Assembly (NCBI RefSeq): GCF_016925635.1
Contig: NZ_CP070490.1
Span: forward strand, 3,478,001-3,542,000
DNA length: 64,000 bases
Reading direction: 5' to 3'
Source: Lysinibacillus fusiformis
GTDB lineage: Bacteria > Bacillota > Bacilli > Bacillales_A > Planococcaceae
The position numbers and the translations under genes were made by a program. The notes below the pieces were generated by a model, which searched no databases, had not been told where the DNA came from, and was given only the letters and a program-made list of their open reading frames with translations. This document shows positions 38,046-46,014 of this stretch, in pieces; position 1 is the stretch's first letter, and the number at the start of each line of letters is the position of its first letter.

Positions 38046-39115
38046 TTGTTAAATTTAGGAATAAAATTACAGTAAGGTTGCTTATCTCATTTGCGATAAG
38101 TTTATTTTTTTCAATGTTTATTTCTATCCTAGTATCACGATTATTTCTTTACTATATTGATTTAAATATGATTGAAACAACTCCTACTTTCGCAAGTGTA
38201 TATATTACAATTGAATTTCTCGCTATCATCAGCTCTTTTATAGCTTGTTTCTTATTTTTAATAAGAAAAAAATTAAAGTATATTAAGCATATAACAGAAA
38301 GCGTACAACAAATTGCTAATGGAAATCTAGGATTAAATATTGAAGTAATAGGTAAGGATGAAATAACTCAATTAGCAAATAATATTAATATTATGTCAAA
38401 AGAATTAGAAAACAAATTTCATCATGAAAGAGAAATTGAAAAGGGGAAAAATGAACTTATTACAAATGTATCACATGATTTAAGAACACCCTTAACTTCA
38501 TTAATTGGCTATTTAGATTTACTGAAAAAGGGAGAATATAGTCCTGACGCAAAATATAATGAGTATTTAGAGATAAGCTATTCAAAGTCACAAAATCTGA
38601 AATTTTTAATTGATGAATTATTTGAGTATACCCGTTTATCAAATCCCAAAATACAATTAAACATTAGTGAAGTAAATATGAGTGATTTGTTAGAACAAAT
38701 AATAGGAGAGTATATTCCGATTTTTGGACGAGAAAAAATAAGTGTCCAAAAGAAAATTGATGATGAAGCAACTGTATTAATAGATATAGAAAAGGTTGTA
38801 AGAGTTTACGAAAATCTTTTTATGAATGTAATTAAGTATAGTGTGAAGCCCTCTACCTTACAGATATCTCTTAATAAACAGGAAGATGACGTTGTTATAA
38901 AGGTAATAAATCAAGTTGAAGAATCACCTAATAAAGATTTAAATAAATTGTTTGATCGATTCTATACTGGTGAAAAAGGCAGATTAAGTAATCAAGGAGT
39001 AGGACTAGGACTAGCTATTTCAAAAAGGATAGTTGAAATTCATCATGGAGAAATTTTTGCAGAATATGAGAATGGATTGTTAATCATCACAGTTAAATAC
39101 GCTTTAAAAAAATAA
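38042..39115 (+). CDS. sensor histidine kinase of the island
   Basis: A 357-residue VanS-like kinase when started at the ATG that overlaps the regulator stop; an upstream in-frame TTG (38021) is less likely. Two membrane helices (about 12-36 and 54-75) flank a loop of only ~18 residues, a layout common in kinases that monitor membrane-active peptides. HAMP follows, then NVSHDLRTPLTS (His145) and an ATPase domain with GVGLGLAISKRI. Ends at a terminator. Confidence 0.92.
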   Translation: MIVKFRNKITVRLLISFAISLFFSMFISILVSRLFLYYIDLNMIETTPTFASVYITIEFLAIISSFIACFLFLIRKKLKYIKHITESVQQIANGNLGLNIEVIGKDEITQLANNINIMSKELENKFHHEREIEKGKNELITNVSHDLRTPLTSLIGYLDLLKKGEYSPDAKYNEYLEISYSKSQNLKFLIDELFEYTRLSNPKIQLNISEVNMSDLLEQIIGEYIPIFGREKISVQKKIDDEATVLIDIEKVVRVYENLFMNVIKYSVKPSTLQISLNKQEDDVVIKVINQVEESPNKDLNKLFDRFYTGEKGRLSNQGVGLGLAISKRIVEIHHGEIFAEYENGLLIITVKYALKK

Positions 39116-39150
39116 AAGGCTTTTGGAATTAAATATTCCAAAAGTCTTTT
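39116..39150 (+). terminator. terminator after island kinase
   Basis: AAAGGCTTTTGGAAT pairs with ATTCCAAAAGTCTTT and is followed by TTC. A homologous hairpin follows the second methyltransferase at 54284. Confidence 0.8.
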
Positions 39151-39151
39151 T

Positions 39152-39236
39152 CTTAAGAATTCTTAAGGAATTTCATGATAACTACTTAAGGTTTTAAGTT
39201 TAAATTTTAAATATATTACTTAAGACCAAAGGAGTT
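39152..39236 (+). promoter_or_regulatory. CTTAAG direct repeats upstream of the first methyltransferase
   Basis: CTTAAG begins at 39152, 39162, 39185 and 39219; the first two are 10 bp apart, the phasing expected for OmpR/PhoB-type regulators. An ATATATTA stretch near 39210 could serve as -10. The same element, in the same spacing, recurs near 54317 and a variant near 40131. Confidence 0.6.
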
Positions 39237-39241
39237 TTGTT

Positions 39242-39817
39242 GTGAAAAATCTATTATTTATATTCCAATATATTTTTAACCCTAGATCAGTAGGAGCTAT
39301 TCTTCCAAGTTCAAAATATCTAAGTAAAAAAATGATAAATGATATAAACTTTGAGAAAGCAAAATACATCGTTGAGTATGGACCAGGTACAGGTATATTT
39401 ACAGAGAATATTATAAAAAATAAGAAGACGACAACTAAAGTTGTTTTAATCGAAAATAATAAAAATTTTTATACACTGCTGCAAGAAAAGTATAAAAATG
39501 TAGATAATACAATAATTGTGTATGATTCTGCAGAGAATGTTGAATCGATTTTGATGGATAATCAAATTCCTTATGTAGACTATATAGTTTCGGGTTTACC
39601 ATTTACAAGTTTGCCTATAAATGTATCCAATAAAATATTACAAAACACTTTAAAAGTTTTGAAAGAAGATGGACTTTTTGTTACTTTCCAATACACAAAA
39701 TTAAAAATACCATTCTTTAAAAAATATTTTCCTGATATTTCAATTAAAAAAGAATATAGAAATTTACCTCCAGCGTATATTTTAAATTGCTATAAATTTT
39801 GCTTAAAAAAAGAATGA
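39242..39817 (+). CDS. class I SAM methyltransferase, phospholipid N-methyltransferase-like (copy 1)
   Basis: A 191-residue methyltransferase. It opens with NPRSVGAILPSSKYLSKKM, typical of the bacterial phospholipid/PmtA-like group (also related to rRNA adenine dimethylases). Motif I is VEYGPGTGIFTENI, an acidic motif II VVLIENN, and the catalytic-loop SGLPFTSLP. If it modifies membrane lipids it could serve as self-protection for a membrane-active product; this is inference. GTG start with AAAGGAG. A paralogue is at 53713. Confidence 0.85.
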   Translation: MKNLLFIFQYIFNPRSVGAILPSSKYLSKKMINDINFEKAKYIVEYGPGTGIFTENIIKNKKTTTKVVLIENNKNFYTLLQEKYKNVDNTIIVYDSAENVESILMDNQIPYVDYIVSGLPFTSLPINVSNKILQNTLKVLKEDGLFVTFQYTKLKIPFFKKYFPDISIKKEYRNLPPAYILNCYKFCLKKE

Positions 39818-39881
39818 AGAAAATAGTATACATTTATTTACTTAAGGGAAAATAAAATCAATATAGTTACTAGGAGGTAAA

Positions 39882-40058
39882 ATGCAAACATTTATAAAAG
39901 TAATTTTAGCAGTATTGATTTTGGTTCTATTTATTTTATGTTTATTCAAACTGATTTCTTTTTCTAAATTATTTTCAATAGAGATTATCTTAGTCGCTAT
40001 ATTAGATTTTCTAAATAATTATGAAGCTTGTAGTTATAGATGTATAAATAATAAATGA
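39882..40058 (+). CDS. 58-residue peptide with membrane helix and Cys-x3-Cys tail
   Basis: ATG preceded by TAGGAGG with 5-base spacing, so translation is well supported. The product has a long hydrophobic N-terminal segment (VILAVLILVLFILCLF), a second hydrophobic stretch (SIEIILVAILDFL) and a polar C-terminus NNYEACSYRCINNK with two Cys four positions apart. It lies 65 bp after the methyltransferase gene and before a terminator. Candidate precursor, pheromone or immunity peptide for the island system; I know no family for it. Confidence 0.6.
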   Translation: MQTFIKVILAVLILVLFILCLFKLISFSKLFSIEIILVAILDFLNNYEACSYRCINNK

Positions 40059-40096
40059 TTAATACTAATTGTTTTTATTACTTTTTAACATATAAA

Positions 40097-40135
40097 ATGG
40101 TTTGGATTTTCGAATCCATTCCATTTTTATTTTAA
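40097..40135 (+). terminator. terminator after the 58-residue peptide gene
   Basis: AAATGGTTTGGATT pairs with AATCCATTCCATTT (two mismatches) around TTCG and leads into TTTATTTT. Confidence 0.75.
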
Positions 40136-40192
40136 GAAAACTTAAGGATTTCTAAGAGCAGTATATTAAAATTCTTTAAGAAAACCGAAGGG
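40131..40192 (+). promoter_or_regulatory. 10-bp phased TTAAG/CTAAG repeats with -10 box and RBS
   Basis: TTTAAG (40131), CTTAAG (40141) and TCTAAG (40151) are exactly 10 bp apart and precede TATATT (40162). AAGGGG near 40188 then suits the ATG at 40201. The lack of a -35 box and the repeat phasing point to activation by the island OmpR-type regulator. Confidence 0.55.
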
Positions 40193-40200
40193 GCAAGAGA

Positions 40201-40469
40201 ATGTAATGAGAAAAAAGATAAAATTAATGATTATCTGAGGATTGAACATGGGGAATTAAAAAATCAACTGAGAAAAAACAACTACAAATTTTTAGCATTA
40301 GCGTTAATATGTTCTATAGCACCTGCAGATGTAGTTTGCTTCTTATCTGCGGCATCAGGCATAAAATATTTATATTTTTACAATAATAATTAGTTTTTTT
40401 GGATCTACAACAAGTTTATTACTTGTAGTAGTATCAATTTATTTCATAATGATACTTGCAAAAAAATAG
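40201..40469 (+). pseudogene. frameshifted small two-helix membrane protein
   Basis: The strong ribosome binding site leads to ATG followed at once by TAA. One extra T is responsible: without it the frame reads MNEKKDKINDYLRIEHGELK and continues to a hydrophobic helix FLALALICSIAPADVV and CFLSAASGI, ending at 40393. A second shift near 40370 would join this to a second helix (FTIIISFFGSTTS, LLLVVVSIYFIMILAKK) ending at 40469. The composite ~90-residue protein has two membrane helices. It could be a broken immunity or bacteriocin-like gene, or sequencing errors could cause the shifts. Confidence 0.55.
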
Positions 40470-40554
40470 GATTGTCAATTAAGAAACAAATTTAAATTTA
40501 ATAATATATTTGTTTTAGAAATTTGTAATCTAGATTATCGTAATAATCGTTAAA

Positions 40555-40619
40555 ATGTACAAAATTAACATTTCATTAACCTAAATAAGCAAGAGACATA
40601 GACTTGCTTTTTTTATAAT
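40555..40619 (+). promoter_or_regulatory. promoter P1 with element shared with P2 (LytTR candidate)
   Basis: From 40555 a 38-bp element matches the one at 44431 in 28 positions without gaps, with ATGTACAAA and ACCTAAAYAAGCAA as the invariant ends. TATAAT lies at 40614-40619, 59 bp from the element start, the same distance as in P2. No -35 box is present, as expected for an activated promoter. AC dinucleotides about 20 bp apart fit direct-repeat recognition by LytTR regulators such as the one at 42111. Confidence 0.65.
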
Positions 40620-40673
40620 GATAGCATTTGCGATAGAAACAAATTTAATACAAAGGTGAAGGGAAGGGTAGGA

Positions 40674-41579
40674 ATGTTTAAGTCAAAATTAATAAATTTA
40701 GTAGATTATAAAGATATGGAGATTACCGAAGATATGTGTGGTACTCCTTTAAATGAAGAAGAATTACAAGGAGTGCTTGAAAAAATTGCTAAAAGGAACG
40801 TTATTACAATTGACGTAGAAGTAGTAGAAAATGGGGATTTAATAGTTATAGACATAGATAGTCATGGGGAGAGACTTCAAAGAGATTTACCTATAACTAT
40901 AGGGTTAGGCTTATTTAATATAGATATTGAAAGCAAGATTATTGGTATGAAAAAAAATGAAAAAAAGTCTATAGATTATAATGGTGCTGAGGTATCTGTA
41001 GAAGTTAAATCTATTAAGAGAAGAATTCCTGCAGAACTTACAGATGAAATTATTGTTTCTTTAAATATAGAGGGGGTAAATAGTGTAAACAGTTACAAAA
41101 AATATTTGATTGAAAAAGATCTATATGAAAAAAAGTTGAGAATACTATGTCAAAAGGGAATTGATTTCGTTTTGGATAATAGTGAGTTTTATATTTCTGA
41201 AGATGACATTTTAGTATGTTATGAAGAAAATATGAAAGCATATATTCATCAGGCTGCATCCGAACAAATGACTTTAGATGAGTTTACTAAAACTCTTTCT
41301 GGACTTACTATAGAAGAGTTTAAACAAAAGAAAAAAAGTGAAGCACCTATGTCAATTAAATATATGTTAGTGGGTAAGGAATATGCCAAAAAAGACGTTA
41401 ATCTACTATACGATGAAGAAAAGTATGAAACTTATATACAAGAAATGACTGATTCAAGTCAAATGACTATAGAAGAGGCAAAAAGAAACTTCTCCTTTGA
41501 GTTGTTTCAATTAATGATGTATAAAGGAGCAGCTATTACTGAAATTTTCAAATATTTCGAATTAAAACAAACAGTATAA
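40674..41579 (+). CDS. trigger factor-like peptidyl-prolyl isomerase/chaperone
   Basis: About 301 residues from the ATG at 40674 (GGGAAGGGTAGGA upstream; an in-frame GTG at 40656 is also open). The first ~100 residues after a short lead form an FKBP-like domain (VITIDVEVVENGDLIVIDID, LGLFNIDIESKIIGMKKNEKK). The rest is the helical chaperone arm (MTLDEFTKTLSGLTIEEFKQ, SQMTIEEAKRNFSFELFQLMMYKGAAITEIFKYF). The N-terminal ribosome-binding domain of true trigger factor is missing, so it is a dedicated folding factor, presumably for the island's own product. Confidence 0.82.
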   Translation: MFKSKLINLVDYKDMEITEDMCGTPLNEEELQGVLEKIAKRNVITIDVEVVENGDLIVIDIDSHGERLQRDLPITIGLGLFNIDIESKIIGMKKNEKKSIDYNGAEVSVEVKSIKRRIPAELTDEIIVSLNIEGVNSVNSYKKYLIEKDLYEKKLRILCQKGIDFVLDNSEFYISEDDILVCYEENMKAYIHQAASEQMTLDEFTKTLSGLTIEEFKQKKKSEAPMSIKYMLVGKEYAKKDVNLLYDEEKYETYIQEMTDSSQMTIEEAKRNFSFELFQLMMYKGAAITEIFKYFELKQTV

Positions 41580-41595
41580 ACAAGGAGGAAATAAA

Positions 41596-41910
41596 ATGCC
41601 TATTTCAAATTATAATCCAGAAACATATGAAGAAATTATTAAGGAAGGTTTAACAATAGTTGATTTTTACGGTGAACGATGTGGTCCATGTGAGTATCTA
41701 TCTGATGTATTAGATGAACTCATTTTCGAATTACCATTTCTAAATATTATTAAAATAAATACTACAAAAGAAATTGAAATTGCAAAAAGACATAATATTC
41801 GTGGAGTACCGTTAATTCATTTTTATAAAGATGGAGAAATGGTAAAAGAGCATTTAGGAAGCATAGATTTAGAAAATCTAAAAAAAATAGTTGGTGAGCT
41901 AATTTACTAA
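41596..41910 (+). CDS. thioredoxin
   Basis: A 104-residue thioredoxin with the redox site ERCGPCEYL (Cys29, Cys32) and the cis-proline GVPLIHF. No signal peptide, so cytoplasmic. It shares an operon with the trigger factor-like gene (gap 16 bp, AAGGAGG) and has a matching thioredoxin reductase in the co-regulated operon at 52217. This implies a private dithiol-reducing system for cysteine-containing peptide or enzyme substrates. Confidence 0.92.
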   Translation: MPISNYNPETYEEIIKEGLTIVDFYGERCGPCEYLSDVLDELIFELPFLNIIKINTTKEIEIAKRHNIRGVPLIHFYKDGEMVKEHLGSIDLENLKKIVGELIY

Positions 41911-41932
41911 CAATAATAATAATAGTTTATAG

Positions 41933-41959
41933 AAAAATACTCACTTTGTGGGTATTTTT
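41933..41959 (+). terminator. terminator after thioredoxin gene
   Basis: AAAAATACTCAC / GTGGGTATTTTT stem with a three-base loop, followed by GTTTTTT. Confidence 0.85.
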
Positions 41960-42110
41960 GTTTTTTATAAGGGGAAAAGGTTTGTTTAAATGTGATAATT
42001 CTTAAATTTTTAATAATTACCACGAGTATGGTGTAACTAAAAATAAAATATTATAAAATATTAAAAAACACATATCTATTGTTTTCATTAAGTAAGAATG
42101 GGGGGGTATA

Positions 42111-42860
42111 ATGAAACAGGTGCTAAAGGTTCTTTTAGTAGATGATAAAGAAATATGTTTAAAAGAGATTGCCTTAGCTTTAAACAATTTTAAATATATT
42201 GAAATTGTTGGAGAAATTAGTCAAGGGAAAGAGGTGCTGAATTTTTTACAGGATAATGCTGTAGATTTAATATTCCTTGATATTGAATTAGAAGATACCA
42301 ATGGATTTGAACTTGCTAGAGTTATCCAATCTAATTATCCAGATATAATGATAGTATTTCTAACGGGACATGTAGAACTAGCACTTGATGGGTATATTTA
42401 TCAGCCTTTAGACTTCCTTACTAAACCTATAAACCTTTTTCGATTGGAGCGCTCTTTATCTAAAGCAAGGAATTTAAAATCCAAAGACAAAGAAAATGCA
42501 AATAAAAATGCTCAAATTGGTGTTCATATAGATGGTGGATTAGAGATAATCAAAGTTAAGGATATATCTTATATTGAAAAAATTGGGCGAAAAATTTATA
42601 TTATCCGCAAAAATGGAGAAAAATTCACTTCTAGTGACTCTCTTCAGAAGCTTGAAAACATATTCTGTGATTACAACTTTTTTCGATCACATCAATCTTT
42701 TTTAGTGCCTATAGATAGTATAAAAAGTATTCATTTAGATCAATTCAAAAGAACCTATAAACTCCAGTTAGAAGATGTTAATGAACAACTACCCTTAAGT
42801 AGGGATAAATACATTGAATTAAAGAAGATTCTTTTACAAAAAGGATTGAAATTCTATTAA
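42111..42860 (+). CDS. LytTR response regulator, AgrA-like
   Basis: A 249-residue regulator. Receiver: LLVDDKEICLKEI, phospho-acceptor Asp in IFLDIELEDTNGFELA, Lys in FLTKPINLF. The LytTR DNA-binding domain runs from about 140 (ISYIEKIGRKIYIIRKNGEKFTSSDSLQKLE, then FFRSHQSFLVPIDSIKSI). This family activates promoters through direct repeats. Followed directly by a GHKL kinase. Probable controller of P1 and P2. A run of seven Gs precedes the ATG by 5 bases. Confidence 0.92.
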   Translation: MKQVLKVLLVDDKEICLKEIALALNNFKYIEIVGEISQGKEVLNFLQDNAVDLIFLDIELEDTNGFELARVIQSNYPDIMIVFLTGHVELALDGYIYQPLDFLTKPINLFRLERSLSKARNLKSKDKENANKNAQIGVHIDGGLEIIKVKDISYIEKIGRKIYIIRKNGEKFTSSDSLQKLENIFCDYNFFRSHQSFLVPIDSIKSIHLDQFKRTYKLQLEDVNEQLPLSRDKYIELKKILLQKGLKFY

Positions 42861-42972
42861 TAATTCATTTATAGTAACTGGAGAATGGGCTACTACGCAT
42901 ATAAACAATCCGAATATTCAGTATTTTTTTAATTTACTAATTAATTATGGTGCCATTTTTATATCACTTTTT

Positions 42973-44223
42973 TTGGGGTTTATCCTGATTAGACAAAATG
43001 TTTTTAATAGAATATTAGAGCTTAATATGATTGCATTATTATATAGCATTCTTTGCTCATTTCAAGGAATCATTATAGTTAACGGTGTTAGTTATTCTAT
43101 AAGTATTCTCATTTTTTTAATACTAATGCTAATTGCTAGGAAGAAATATAAATATACTTATTCTTCTATTATAGCAGCATTATTATTGTCCGCAATTTTT
43201 TTGTTAAAACAAATATTAATTATGAAGATTATTTTATATATAATTCCTAGTAAATTCTACTTGCAATCAATTCTATTTATGTTACTCATTTGTTTTTTAA
43301 TACTAATGTGTGTTTATAAATCAAAGATAACTATTTTGCCACCACAATCAGAAAGTTTTACTGGAATAGAAAAAAACTCTAATATGAAATATAATTTCAT
43401 TTTTGTGTATTTTGTTTTGACATTAATAATATTTTGGCTTGTTTTTTTCATTGAAAATATAAATTTATTTCTTTATTTACATCAGATTTTAATTTTTTCA
43501 TTCACTTTCTTAGTATTTTTCCTCTTAATATATTTAATTAAAAAAGTAATTTATTCAAATATGGAAAAAGTAGAACTACTAAAGTATAAGAGGAACCAAT
43601 CTGAATTGCTAAGTTTTATGAGTATTATAAGAACTCAACGTCATGATTTTAATTTTCATTTACAGGCGATATCTGGAATGCTTGATAATAAACGATATAT
43701 AGAATGTAGTGACTATGTAAAGACAATGGTTAAGGAGAGTAATTTAATGAATGAGGTACTACCCTTATATCATCCTGCAATTAGCGCACTACTGATTACT
43801 TTTAAAGAAGTAGCTGAACAAAAAGGGATAAACCTAGATATTCTTATTTATAATAATTTAGAAAATATTCCTTGTACTGTGTATGATGTTAATAAAATTA
43901 TTGGAAACTTAGTGCAGAATGCTATAGATGAGGTAGAAAAGAACATTGAACTAGAACAAAATATTGCTCCATGGATTCAGATAATGATTTTTTCACGTAA
44001 CGGAAATAATGTAATAAAAGTATCTAATAAAATAAGTAGTAATTTTAATAATTTTAGAAATATTTTTAGTCATGAATATTCTACTAAAGAAGAACATGAA
44101 GGAATCGGGCTTACCTCAGTTCAATTAATTCTCTCTAAATGTAATGGAACAATTTATACTGAATTTGAGGAGGAGACTATTCATTTTATTGCAAAAATCC
44201 CTTTTAGTATTGAACAATTTTAA
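42973..44223 (+). CDS. AgrC-like GHKL sensor kinase
   Basis: A polytopic kinase with six or so helices over the first ~200 residues and a cytoplasmic part with RTQRHDFNFHLQAISGML (phospho-acceptor His) and an ATPase domain (NLVQNAIDEVEKN, EGIGLTSVQLIL). It lacks a G1-type long kinase core, as AgrC proteins do. The first accepted start codon in frame is the TTG at 42973, but the frame is open and coding-like back to 42850 (GEWATTHINNPNIQYFFN), without ATG, GTG or TTG. Translation may begin at ATT 42856 near the regulator's stop. Ligand probably a peptide. Confidence 0.85.
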   Translation: MGFILIRQNVFNRILELNMIALLYSILCSFQGIIIVNGVSYSISILIFLILMLIARKKYKYTYSSIIAALLLSAIFLLKQILIMKIILYIIPSKFYLQSILFMLLICFLILMCVYKSKITILPPQSESFTGIEKNSNMKYNFIFVYFVLTLIIFWLVFFIENINLFLYLHQILIFSFTFLVFFLLIYLIKKVIYSNMEKVELLKYKRNQSELLSFMSIIRTQRHDFNFHLQAISGMLDNKRYIECSDYVKTMVKESNLMNEVLPLYHPAISALLITFKEVAEQKGINLDILIYNNLENIPCTVYDVNKIIGNLVQNAIDEVEKNIELEQNIAPWIQIMIFSRNGNNVIKVSNKISSNFNNFRNIFSHEYSTKEEHEGIGLTSVQLILSKCNGTIYTEFEEETIHFIAKIPFSIEQF

Positions 44224-44255
44224 GATTAATTTTATAAAAACACTGCTTAACCATG

Positions 44256-44287
44256 AAGGAAAGAACTTTGTCTTTCCTTTTTTTTGC
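44256..44287 (+). terminator. terminator after AgrC-like gene
   Basis: AAGGAAAGA / TCTTTCCTT stem, six-base loop, then TTTTTTG. Confidence 0.85.
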
Positions 44288-44430
44288 ATTTGTATGCTTT
44301 TCTATGATCCAAATATTTAGTTACAACTTAAAGTTTCGGCGTGAATAATATGAGGGTAAGAAAATTATTTATTCAAAGTATTATTTGCTGAAGTTGAATG
44401 AGTAATGCTTGTAAAGTATCCTACTTAAAA

Positions 44431-44495
44431 ATGTACAAATGGGACATTAAAACTACCTAAACAAGCAATACATATTGTAGAAAATAAAATAAAAT
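44431..44495 (+). promoter_or_regulatory. promoter P2 with element shared with P1
   Basis: The 38-bp element (44431-44468) matches P1 at 28 positions. TAAAAT at 44490-44495 is the -10, at precisely the P1 distance of 59 bp. It drives the tldD-tldE-ABC-ABC-lyase-trxB operon. The leader is ~120 nt and contains a 19-codon frame without a ribosome binding site. Confidence 0.65.
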
Positions 44496-44622
44496 ACTAA
44501 ATTGTTAATTAAGTTTTGAAATTTTATGAATTTTCTATCGGGGGGAGATATAGAATTTTTAACTAGGGTACTTCGCGAAAAATAAATAAAGTAGTTTTTA
44601 CTAAAACATGGGAGTTGGTATT

Positions 44623-46002
44623 GTGATACAACAAGGTACGCTTGAAAGAGTCCTTAATGCAGCAATAAGTACTGGTGGAGATTTTGCTGAAATATTTGTG
44701 GAAGATAAAACGATAAGTAATATGAATATGGTTGGAGGAGTACTTGAAAAAGCCGTCTCAGGAAGAGATTTTGGAATAGGAATTCGCATTCTAAATAGGA
44801 ATTTTTGTATTTATGCCTATACAAATGATTTTAGTGAAGAGAACCTGATAAGGGTAGCTAAAGCTGCTGCACAAGGAATTTTTGGGCAAAAACAAGATAT
44901 AGTAATTGATTTACGTAAGAGTTTAATAGAAAATCCTCATGATATGAAAATTATACCTAATAGTATTGGGAAAAGCGAAAAAGTTGAATGGCTAAGAAGG
45001 GCCCATTATGCGGCAAAAGAAAATGATTCGGTTATTGAACAGACACATATGTCTTATAACGAATCTATTCAAAATGTTTTAATTGCTAACACAGAAGGCA
45101 TTTTAGTAGAAGATATAAGAAGTTTGAATAGATTAGCATTGATGGCTGTTGCTGCTGAAGGAACTGATAAAGAAACGGGTATCATAAGTCCAGGTTACTT
45201 TGGCGGGTTGGAGCATATTAAAAACTTAGATATAGAATCTCATGCAAGAGAAGCTGCAAGAAGTGCCAAAACCATTCTTAATGCTAGTTTTGCTCCTTCT
45301 GGAAAGTTTCCAGTTATTATAGATAATGCATTTGGCGGAGTTATTTTCCACGAAGCATGTGGGCATGGGTTAGAAGCAACGTGTGTTGCAGATAATGCAT
45401 CTGTTTTCTCAGGAAAATTAGGAGAATACGTAGCATCACCTCTTGTTAGTGCGTTTGATGATGGAACGATTCTTAATTCATGGGGTTCAATAAACATTGA
45501 TGACGAGGGAATGAAAAGTCAGAGAAACATGTTAATTAAAGATGGTGTCCTAAAAGGATATCTTATCGACAAACTAGGTAGCCGTAAAATGGGGATGGCT
45601 CCGACAGGTTCTGGCAGAAGGGAATCATATAAATTTAGTCCTACTTCTCGCATGACTAATACATTTATTGCAGCTGGAAATTCTACTCCAGAAGAGATTA
45701 TTTCGAATACTGAATATGCAATTTATGCAAAATATATGGATGGGGGATCGGTAAACACAGCGACAGGTGAATATAACTTTAATATAAGTGAAGGTTACAT
45801 TGTTAGAGACGGTAAAATTGCAGAGGCAATAAAGGGGGCTACTCTTATTGGAGATGGGATGTCCACTTTAAAAAATATTGATATGGTAGGAAATAATTTA
45901 GAATTAGGTATTGGTATGTGCGGATCGAAAAGCGGTGTAATCCCAGTAACAGTAGGTCAACCTATGATTAGGGTTTCAGAATTAACAGTTGGTGGAAGAT
46001 AG
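44623..46002 (+). CDS. tldD: TldD family metalloprotease
   Basis: A ~459-residue TldD protein with the zinc site HEACGH (residues 243-248 from the GTG start) in VIFHEACGHGLEATCV, followed by the conserved GSGRRESYKFSPTSRMTNTFI. The GTG at 44623 is favoured since GGAG sits 8 bases upstream of it, whereas the ATG at 44608 has no ribosome binding site. TldD and TldE form a heteromeric protease that cleaves small unfolded peptides, known for maturing microcin B17 and degrading CcdA. Second-to-none context: TldE and exporters follow. Confidence 0.93.
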   Translation: MIQQGTLERVLNAAISTGGDFAEIFVEDKTISNMNMVGGVLEKAVSGRDFGIGIRILNRNFCIYAYTNDFSEENLIRVAKAAAQGIFGQKQDIVIDLRKSLIENPHDMKIIPNSIGKSEKVEWLRRAHYAAKENDSVIEQTHMSYNESIQNVLIANTEGILVEDIRSLNRLALMAVAAEGTDKETGIISPGYFGGLEHIKNLDIESHAREAARSAKTILNASFAPSGKFPVIIDNAFGGVIFHEACGHGLEATCVADNASVFSGKLGEYVASPLVSAFDDGTILNSWGSINIDDEGMKSQRNMLIKDGVLKGYLIDKLGSRKMGMAPTGSGRRESYKFSPTSRMTNTFIAAGNSTPEEIISNTEYAIYAKYMDGGSVNTATGEYNFNISEGYIVRDGKIAEAIKGATLIGDGMSTLKNIDMVGNNLELGIGMCGSKSGVIPVTVGQPMIRVSELTVGGR

Positions 46003-46014
46003 GAGAAAAATTAT

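Noticed and set aside
44526-44585. 19-codon frame (MNFLSGGDIEFLTRVLREK) in the P2 leader, considered as a precursor peptide
   Set aside because: No ribosome binding site ahead of its ATG, and charged rather than Cys-containing. Position directly in the P2 leader is the only argument; kept only as a note.
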